NCBI GenBank assembly: GCA_016784425.1
Contig: JADHUQ010000100.1
Location: 1 to 8,526 of the forward strand
Reading direction: 5' to 3'
Length of the DNA: 8,526 nt
Source of the DNA: Candidatus Delongbacteria bacterium
GTDB lineage: Bacteria; CAIWAD01; BS150m-G50
In this document: positions 1 through 5,288 of the stretch, in pieces
How positions within the stretch are numbered: position 1 is the first letter of the stretch
Layout: each line of letters opens with the position of its first letter
The notes under the pieces: generated by a model
What the model saw: only the letters and a program-made list of their open reading frames with translations
Told to the model about the DNA's origin: nothing
Databases searched by the model: none
Program-made: the position numbers and the translations under genes

Positions 1-1
1 T

Positions 2-148
2 GGGGATAATAAAAAGGGTCAGATGACCGATGACCCTGTCAAAGTAAAACCTCAACGGCAGGCTGGATCCAGAAGTACTGCCCGCAGAAAACCGGGCAGC
101 GGCAGGAAAGCCCCCCGTCGGGTAGCTGAACAGCGGAAAAAGCAATGA
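2..148 (+). CDS. C-terminal tail of an unidentified upstream protein (partial)
   Basis: A reading frame is open from the left window edge to a TGA at 146-148. It ends in a very basic, low-complexity tail of about 48 residues rich in Arg, Lys, Pro, Gly and Ser (pieces such as ARRKPGSGRK and EQRKKQ). The TGA overlaps the pyrF start as ATGA, the usual sign of translational coupling. The frame has no stop before the window begins, so it most likely belongs to a larger gene. An internal ATG at 23 with AAGGG just upstream could instead start a 41-residue peptide. Tails like this often occur on RNA- or DNA-binding proteins, but no domain is visible and I do not recognise the family. The call rests only on the open frame, the ATGA junction and the composition. 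Confidence 0.55.
   Translation, partial: GDNKKGQMTDDPVKVKPQRQAGSRSTARRKPGSGRKAPRRVAEQRKKQ
78..99 (+). other. Predicted GC-rich hairpin upstream of pyrF
   Basis: CTGCCCG at 78-84 is a perfect reverse complement of CGGGCAG at 93-99, giving a 7-bp stem with an 8-nt loop. It lies inside the basic tail coding region, 45 nt before the pyrF start. There is no T-run after it, so it does not look like an intrinsic terminator or a classical pyr-type attenuator. It may simply reflect Arg/Pro/Gly codon composition. Confidence 0.25.
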
Positions 149-966
149 CATTTCAGCAGAAACTGTGTGATACAATTGCGAGTCGACAGAGTAATCTGTG
201 TGTCGGTCTCGACCCTGATCCAGCTCGTTTACCGGAGTTGTTTCACCGCTACGACGATCCTCTGGGGGTTTTTCTAAAACTGGTGATTGAGTCAGTCGGT
301 GACCTTGTTTGTGCTTTTAAACCCAACTTCGCATTTTTCGAAGCGCAGGGTGAGCAGGGCTGGCGCCTGCTGCGGGAAGTGGTGCGGTTGGTCCCGTCCG
401 GGGTCCTCACTATTGCTGACGCCAAACGGGGAGATATCGGTAACACTGCCAGGGCGTACGCTCGTGCTATCTATGACGACCTCGGTTTTGACAGCGTTAC
501 ACTCAATCCTTTGATGGGTTACGACTCCCTGGAGCCTTTCCTGGCGTATACGGAACGGGGTGTTTTTGTCCTGGTTCTCACTTCCAATCCGGGTGCGGCC
601 GATTTTCAGCTGCTGGAAACTGCACGCGGACCACTTTACCTCCAGATCCTGCAAAAAGTGCTTGAATGGAATCAGCAGGACAACCTCGGTGCGGTGGTCG
701 GCGCTACCCATCCCGCTATGTTGAAGGGAATACGCGAACTAGCCCCCGACCTTCCCCTGTTGCTGCCCGGTATCGGTAGCCAGGGTGGGGACCTGGAAGC
801 TACTGTAGCCGGTGCTGCACCTACTGCGCACGCTCCATTCCTGGTGAATGTATCACGCGCGGTACTCTATCCGCAGGGGACCGGTGATTTCCAGCAGCTG
901 GTTCGCGCCCAGGCGGAACATTATCGCGACAGCATCAACCAGGCCGGGAAGCAGCACGATGTCTGA
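145..966 (+). CDS. pyrF: Orotidine 5'-phosphate decarboxylase (type 2)
   Basis: Decarboxylates orotidine 5'-monophosphate to UMP, the last step of de novo pyrimidine synthesis, in the cytoplasm. The 273-residue protein carries the family signatures in order: GLDPDP at 21-26, AFKPN with Lys59, the catalytic DAKRGD at 92-97 (Asp92, Lys94, Asp97), VGATHP at 185-190, the phosphate-binding LPGIGSQGG at 207-215 and NVSRAV at 235-240. The length and the GLDPDP/VGATHP forms fit the longer type 2 (bacterial/mycobacterial-like) subfamily rather than the shorter E. coli type. The start at 145 makes an ATGA overlap with the upstream frame; the ribosome site is weak (GGAAAAAG), which agrees with coupling. 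Its last 8 nt overlap the start of the PilZ gene. All key catalytic residues are present, so it should be active. Confidence 0.96.
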   Translation: MTFQQKLCDTIASRQSNLCVGLDPDPARLPELFHRYDDPLGVFLKLVIESVGDLVCAFKPNFAFFEAQGEQGWRLLREVVRLVPSGVLTIADAKRGDIGNTARAYARAIYDDLGFDSVTLNPLMGYDSLEPFLAYTERGVFVLVLTSNPGAADFQLLETARGPLYLQILQKVLEWNQQDNLGAVVGATHPAMLKGIRELAPDLPLLLPGIGSQGGDLEATVAGAAPTAHAPFLVNVSRAVLYPQGTGDFQQLVRAQAEHYRDSINQAGKQHDV

Positions 967-1630
967 CAAAAAAATGAACCTCCACGAAGGGCTGTCACTT
1001 TCCATCAGGCGGAAAAACGAACGCATCCGTTTCAAAAGCCGTGTTACTGATGTGAAAGCTGACTATTTTGCTATCAACCTGCTGGATCTTCCCCTGGCCA
1101 AGCAGCAGCTGATCACTTCAGGTGATGAGGTGCGCGGTACCCTGACCCGCTATGATGCAATCTATCATTTCAAGACGACCATCATGGAAGTAGTGCAGGA
1201 ATCGCATCTACGCTTTTTACGTATGCACAATCCAGACACTGTCTGGCGTGAGCAACGGCGCCAGTATTTCCGTGTGGAGCACCGGTTGCCGATTGCACTG
1301 CATATGGAGTATCTGGATAAAAACGGACAACAACGGCATGCCTCCATTAAAGGCAACATCGTCAACATCAGTGCCGGCGGTGTGAAAATTCTGGCTGACA
1401 TACCGGAGTATGTCGAGCTGGTTCGGGGTGCACATGTATTGCTGGATTTCAGCATCGAGGAGTTCACTTTCAAGGAGCTGCTGGGGGAAATACTGCGTAT
1501 TGAGGAAGCAGCGGATAAGCACCTGTTCGCCTTGATTTTTATCGATCCGGAGATGGACACACAGAACACAATCACCCGCCTGAATATTCTCTACGAACGC
1601 AGGCATATACTGGGAGGATTGCATGAGTAG
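959..1630 (+). CDS. YcgR-like PilZ-domain protein, predicted c-di-GMP receptor
   Basis: A 223-residue cytoplasmic protein with no signal peptide or membrane segment. Residues from about 10 to 95 resemble the N-terminal beta-domain that precedes PilZ in YcgR-type proteins. The PilZ domain runs from about 97 to 215 and keeps both c-di-GMP binding motifs: RxxxR at 101-105 (RQYFR) and NxSxxG at 136-141 (NISAGG). PilZ proteins bind cyclic di-GMP and change the activity of a partner, often in motility, secretion or surface polysaccharide; the partner here is unknown. I chose the ATG at 959 because GGGAAG sits 7 nt upstream and the gene then overlaps pyrF by 8 nt (ATGTCTGA). An in-frame ATG at 848 would overlap pyrF by 119 nt and add 37 residues with no family character. 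Its own end overlaps pyrE by 8 nt, so it is embedded in the pyrimidine operon. Confidence 0.88.
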   Translation: MSDKKMNLHEGLSLSIRRKNERIRFKSRVTDVKADYFAINLLDLPLAKQQLITSGDEVRGTLTRYDAIYHFKTTIMEVVQESHLRFLRMHNPDTVWREQRRQYFRVEHRLPIALHMEYLDKNGQQRHASIKGNIVNISAGGVKILADIPEYVELVRGAHVLLDFSIEEFTFKELLGEILRIEEAADKHLFALIFIDPEMDTQNTITRLNILYERRHILGGLHE

Positions 1631-2201
1631 AGAAAAGAGCCCTGAACTGGAGATCCTCGAACGCTCCGGTGCTCTGCTGAACGGTCATTTCGAATTGACC
1701 TCGGGACGTCATTCCGACCGGTACTTCCAGTGCGCCCTGGCTCTGCAATACCCGGAGTTTGTCCAGGCGCTCTGTTGTCGTATCACGGATGAGTTCGCCA
1801 CGGAGCAGATCAACTGTGTTATCGCACCAGCTGTGGGTGGAATCCCGGTGACCCAGGAGGTTGGCCGTCTGCTGGACATCCGCTCACTCTTCGCTGAACG
1901 CCAGGATGGCGCAATGACTTTGCGTCGTGGTTTTAAGATCGAACCGGGCGAACGGGTTTTAGTCGTGGAAGATGTCGTTACCACGGGCGGATCGGTGCAG
2001 GAGGTGGTACAACTGGTACAGGAGATCGGAGCTGAGGTGGTTGGTGTCGGTGCCATCGTCGACCGATCCAATGGTACCGTCGATTTTGGTGTGCCTTTTT
2101 TTGCCGCTTATTGCCAGGAGGTAATCACCTGGCCACAGGTGGAGTGTCCTCTCTGCCGTAAGCAGCAACCGGTGAATAAGCCAGGCAGCCGCAGCCTGTG
2201 A
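1623..2201 (+). CDS. pyrE: Orotate phosphoribosyltransferase
   Basis: Joins orotate to PRPP to form orotidine 5'-monophosphate, the substrate of pyrF two genes upstream. The 192-residue protein has the phosphoribosyltransferase PRPP-binding motif VLVVEDVVTTGGS at 112-124, an N-terminal GHFELTSGRHSDRY region at 21-34 typical of OPRTases, and APAVGGIPV at 68-76. The C-terminal CPLC (175-178) followed by KPGSR (186-190) is the tail I associate with the Thermus-type OPRTase subfamily. GGGAGG lies 5 nt before the ATG, and the start overlaps the PilZ stop by 8 nt (ATGAGTAG). Base composition and motifs look intact. The CxxC pair could bind a metal or form a disulfide, but that is conjecture. Confidence 0.95.
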   Translation: MSREKSPELEILERSGALLNGHFELTSGRHSDRYFQCALALQYPEFVQALCCRITDEFATEQINCVIAPAVGGIPVTQEVGRLLDIRSLFAERQDGAMTLRRGFKIEPGERVLVVEDVVTTGGSVQEVVQLVQEIGAEVVGVGAIVDRSNGTVDFGVPFFAAYCQEVITWPQVECPLCRKQQPVNKPGSRSL

Positions 2202-2207
2202 TACAAT
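2197..2207 (+). promoter_or_regulatory. Possible extended -10 at the pyrE stop codon
   Basis: TGATACAAT at 2199-2207 fits the extended -10 form TGnTAnAAT and begins at the pyrE stop codon. It lies 20 nt before the start of the metallo-hydrolase gene. No matching -35 box is visible at the expected spacing. It could give the downstream gene its own transcript, but the gap is short and the likely phylum may use other promoter signals, so this is weak. Confidence 0.2.
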
Positions 2208-2227
2208 AGCTCAAACCAGGTTTTACG

Positions 2228-2992
2228 ATGGAACTCACGATACTGGCTTCCGGAAGTAAAGGTAACGCCACCCTGATCAGCACCGCTGACGGCGGTCTGC
2301 TGATCGACAACGGACTATCCTGTCGCGAGCTTTATCGGCGGCTGGAAATGGTCGAGTTGAACCCGGCGTCGATCCAGGCGCTTTTTGTGACACATGAACA
2401 TTCCGACCATATCAAAGGTGTGGGTATCCTGGCCCGTAAAATGAGGATTCCGGTCTACATCAAACGCAGCACTCTGGCGGCAACGCGGAACATTTTTCGG
2501 GGTGACGAGGATATCCGTATTCTGGAAGAACATAACGAAGTGTGCGGGTTGGTTGTATCACCGCTCCAGGTTGCGCATGATGTCGTAGATCCCTGCGCGT
2601 TCCTGGTGAGTGATGGACGCCGGAAACTGGCTGTCATTACTGACCTCGGTTTTCCGACCAAGGCGGTACAGCACGAGCTTGGGGACCTGGACGCACTTGT
2701 GATTGAATCAAATCACTGTCCCGCGATGCTGCGTAATGGTCCCTATCCCTGGTTCCTCAAACAACGTATCAGCGGCCGCCACGGACACCTGTCTAATATT
2801 CAAACCGGTGAAATGCTGCGGGAGCATCTCGGCGAAAAAGCCAGGCTGGTCTACCTGGCTCACCTGAGTGAACAGAACAATGAACCGGAACTGGCTCTGG
2901 CCACAGCACAGAGCTACCTGGAGCACCGACCTCAGCTGACCCTGAAAGTCGCCGGGCAGTATGAACCATCAGCAACAGAGAGTATATTGTGA
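2228..2992 (+). CDS. MBL-fold metallo-hydrolase, YycJ/WalJ-like
   Basis: A 254-residue cytoplasmic hydrolase of the metallo-beta-lactamase fold. It opens with LASGSKGNATL (6-16), as in the YycJ/WalJ family. The metal-binding HEHSDH motif is at 56-61, followed by further candidate ligands His117 (AHD), Asp139 (TDLG) and His212 (AHLSEQNN). The family signatures ESNH (160-163) and GHLSN (186-190) are present. Known members are predicted nucleases or phosphodiesterases; in Firmicutes the gene sits with the WalRK system, which is absent here, so the role in this organism is open. The gene starts 26 nt after pyrE with a weak CCAGG ribosome site 7 nt before the ATG. Its spacing suggests read-through from the pyr genes or a minor internal promoter. 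Confidence 0.88.
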   Translation: MELTILASGSKGNATLISTADGGLLIDNGLSCRELYRRLEMVELNPASIQALFVTHEHSDHIKGVGILARKMRIPVYIKRSTLAATRNIFRGDEDIRILEEHNEVCGLVVSPLQVAHDVVDPCAFLVSDGRRKLAVITDLGFPTKAVQHELGDLDALVIESNHCPAMLRNGPYPWFLKQRISGRHGHLSNIQTGEMLREHLGEKARLVYLAHLSEQNNEPELALATAQSYLEHRPQLTLKVAGQYEPSATESIL

Positions 2993-3009
2993 TACAAGAG
3001 GAGGCAAAC

Positions 3010-3612
3010 ATGAACTTACGTATTTTCGGAACAGTCACACTGCTACTGCTGGTCTTAACGGCTACCGTGATGGCGACCACAGAGGGAAAGGAAAACAGTA
3101 TGCCGGACAAGCGGATCGTTAGTATGGTAACCAATTATGGTACTATTATGATTGAGTTGGATTATGCCAGGGCACCGATAACCTGCGCCAACTTTGAACA
3201 GTATGTTAACGATGGTTTTTTTGACGGGACCATATTTCACCGCGTCATCAGCAATTTCATGATCCAGGGTGGGGGCTTTGCACCGGACGGTCAGCAGAAG
3301 GAGACGCTGGAACCGATTGCCAATGAGGCTGGTAATGGCCTGCTCAACAATCGAGGTACCGTTGCCATGGCGCGTACCAGCATCATCAACAGCGCAACAG
3401 CACAGTTCTTTATCAATGTTACCGATAATGCTTTTCTCAATCACCGGGACGACACTGTCCAGGGCTACGGTTACGCTGTTTTCGGTCATGTCGTCGAGGG
3501 AATGGATGTTGTTGATGCAATCCGTGTAGTGAAAACCGGCACCGGCCCCATGAACATGCGGGACTGGCCGGCGGAACCGGTAATTATCGAGACTGTTACT
3601 TTCAAAGAGTAG
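3010..3612 (+). CDS. Exported cyclophilin-type peptidyl-prolyl cis-trans isomerase
   Basis: Catalyses cis-trans isomerisation of X-Pro bonds to help proteins fold. This 200-residue copy has an N-terminal signal peptide (basic MNLR, hydrophobic core 8-20, likely cut after VMA at 22), so it probably acts in the periplasm. The cyclophilin domain spans about 36-198 with FHRV (76-79, catalytic Arg78), NFMIQGG (82-88), AMAR (119-122), QFFINV (132-137) and LNHR (143-146). The Trp of the human cyclosporin site is not present, which is common in bacterial cyclophilins. I chose ATG 3010 because AAGAGGAGG lies 5 nt upstream and it puts the signal peptide at the true N-terminus; a GTG at 2989 would add seven polar residues before it. 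It sits 17 nt after the hydrolase gene and 21 nt before a secreted protease gene, so helping exported proteases fold is plausible. Confidence 0.93.
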   Translation: MNLRIFGTVTLLLLVLTATVMATTEGKENSMPDKRIVSMVTNYGTIMIELDYARAPITCANFEQYVNDGFFDGTIFHRVISNFMIQGGGFAPDGQQKETLEPIANEAGNGLLNNRGTVAMARTSIINSATAQFFINVTDNAFLNHRDDTVQGYGYAVFGHVVEGMDVVDAIRVVKTGTGPMNMRDWPAEPVIIETVTFKE

Positions 3613-3633
3613 TCATACCGGAGTGATCTGACG

Positions 3634-5286
3634 ATGCGTTACAGTGGTGTCCTGCTTATTCTCATCCTGCTGCTGACGGGGGGTAACCTGTCAGCCAGGA
3701 CCTGGGTCTTCTTCAACGAACTGCCACGTTCAGGTGAGTTTGCCGGTACAGATCGGGCTGTCGCCAGACTGCTGAAAGCTGGAGTCGATCCTGCTTCCAC
3801 CCGGAACCAGAGCGTTGATCCGGCCTGGATAGCGGAACTGCAGGAGCAGGGAGCGGTAGTGTATAATGTCTCACGCTGGCTCAACGCAGTGTCAATCGCA
3901 GATGACCCGGAGTTGTCTCAAAGGCTTGCCGCAATGTGGCCGGTCCGTGAAGTGCGTCCGGTAAAAACCTTCCATAGACAACTTCTGGAGCCAGCCAGCA
4001 CCAAGCGAACTCCGGCAACCGAGCAATCCACCATCTATGGTGGCTCCTGGACGCAACTGGCGCAGATGGGTGTGCCCACCCTGCACGATCTGGGATATAC
4101 CGGGGAGGGCGTTTTTATCGGTATGCTGGATACCGGGTGGCAGCTTTACCGGGATGCCCTGGCCCACGCGGAGGTTGTGGCTGTCTGGGATTTCTACAAT
4201 GACGATCCGATAGTGGAATTTGAGGAGGGAGATCACCCCTCCCAGGACCATCATGGCACCTCTACGCTGGGTTGTATTGCCGCCTGGGCACCAACTAACC
4301 TGGTGGGTGCAGCCTATGACGCTGCGTTCGCACTTGCCAAAACCGAACATGTCGATCATGAGATCAACGCGGAAGAGGATGATTTTGTCGCCGGTCTGGA
4401 ATGGCTGGACAGCCTCGGTGTGGATATCGTCTCCACCTCGCTGGGCTACAGTCGTTTTGACCCCGGGCAGCAGAACTACACTATCGATGATCTCAATGGC
4501 GATATCTGTATCACGACTGTGGCCTGCGATCTGGCAGCGGCGCGTGGCATCTTTGTGGTTACTTCTGCCGGCAATACCGGCAATGACAACGACATCTGGC
4601 ATGGCCTGATTACCTCACCCGCCGACGGTGACAGTGTCATGGCGGTGGGTGCCGTAGCTGCCGATTCCCTGATCGCCCTCTTCAGTTCGCGCGGTCCTAC
4701 CGCAGATGGCAGGATCAAACCCGATTTCGTCGCCATGGGTGCTGGAACCTGGATTATCAATACCAGTACCGGTCAGGGGCAAAGCAGCTACACCAGCGGT
4801 TATGGTACCAGCTTTGCGGGACCATTGCTGGCCGGAGCCGCAGCGCTCCTGTTACAGATTGATCCGGGACTGCTCCCGATGGAATTGGCGACACTTATGA
4901 AAGCTCATGCCAGTCACGGCGCCCTCCCCGATACCGCTTATGGCTGGGGATTGGTCGATCTGCCCCGGGTCGCCTGGGCTTTACTGGCGACAGAACCAAC
5001 CATGGGTGTTAATGGTATCTCTGTTTTCCCCAATCCCTTTAACAATCGTCTGAGTTTCTTAATCGACCTCCCCAACGGCTTGGCATCTCCGGTACAGGTC
5101 GACCTCTACGATTTGCTGGGCCGTCTGGCCTGCAGTAAAGCCAGTAGTGGTATTCAGGACGACGACCGCCTGTTGATAACACTGTTACCACCCGCAGCGC
5201 TGGCGGATGGCATATATTTTGCTGTTCTAACCCTGATCGACAGCGACCGCAGTATTGGACAGGTTAAATGCATCAAGCTGGAGTAG
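3634..5286 (+). CDS. Secreted S8 subtilisin-like serine peptidase with T9SS sorting tail
   Basis: A 550-residue preproprotein. A signal peptide covers 1-21 (core LLILILLLTGG, cut after LSA). A propeptide at about 22-115 has the RTWVFF start and VSRWLNAVS (79-87) seen in subtilases of FCB bacteria. The catalytic domain, about 140-450, holds the triad Asp166 (LDTG), His207 (HHGTS) and Ser393 (GTSFAGP), with oxyanion Asn314 (SAGN). Residues about 460-550 form a type A T9SS sorting domain: FPNPFNN (465-471), LYDLLGR (491-497), DGIYFAVL and a Lys-rich end. The protein should therefore be exported by Sec, cross the outer membrane through T9SS and be released or surface-anchored after tail removal. 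GGAG lies 10 nt before the start. It ends 2 nt before the M14 gene, so the two are almost certainly co-transcribed. Substrate unknown. Confidence 0.94.
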   Translation: MRYSGVLLILILLLTGGNLSARTWVFFNELPRSGEFAGTDRAVARLLKAGVDPASTRNQSVDPAWIAELQEQGAVVYNVSRWLNAVSIADDPELSQRLAAMWPVREVRPVKTFHRQLLEPASTKRTPATEQSTIYGGSWTQLAQMGVPTLHDLGYTGEGVFIGMLDTGWQLYRDALAHAEVVAVWDFYNDDPIVEFEEGDHPSQDHHGTSTLGCIAAWAPTNLVGAAYDAAFALAKTEHVDHEINAEEDDFVAGLEWLDSLGVDIVSTSLGYSRFDPGQQNYTIDDLNGDICITTVACDLAAARGIFVVTSAGNTGNDNDIWHGLITSPADGDSVMAVGAVAADSLIALFSSRGPTADGRIKPDFVAMGAGTWIINTSTGQGQSSYTSGYGTSFAGPLLAGAAALLLQIDPGLLPMELATLMKAHASHGALPDTAYGWGLVDLPRVAWALLATEPTMGVNGISVFPNPFNNRLSFLIDLPNGLASPVQVDLYDLLGRLACSKASSGIQDDDRLLITLLPPAALADGIYFAVLTLIDSDRSIGQVKCIKLE

Positions 5287-5288
5287 TA

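Noticed and set aside
292..711. 139-codon minus-strand open frame
   Set aside because: It is antisense to conserved pyrF motifs, has no domain and no supporting ribosome site.
848..958. Upstream in-frame ATG for the PilZ gene
   Set aside because: It would overlap pyrF by 119 nt. ATG 959 has a good ribosome site and an 8-nt overlap like that of the next junction.
1165..1624. Two overlapping minus-strand open frames
   Set aside because: Both are antisense to the PilZ domain; their Ser/Arg/Cys-rich composition is typical of shadow translation.
2989..3009. GTG start for the cyclophilin gene
   Set aside because: It would put seven polar and acidic residues before the signal peptide and bury the strong AAGAGGAGG site inside the gene.
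3892..4602. 236-codon open frame on the minus strand
   Set aside because: It lies wholly inside the S8 peptidase gene, whose triad and domain order are clear; the antisense translation shows no recognisable domain and no convincing start context.
5268..5288. Upstream ATG for the M14 gene
   Set aside because: It would overlap the S8 gene by 19 nt and extend the signal peptide; ATG 5289 has GGAG 5 nt upstream.
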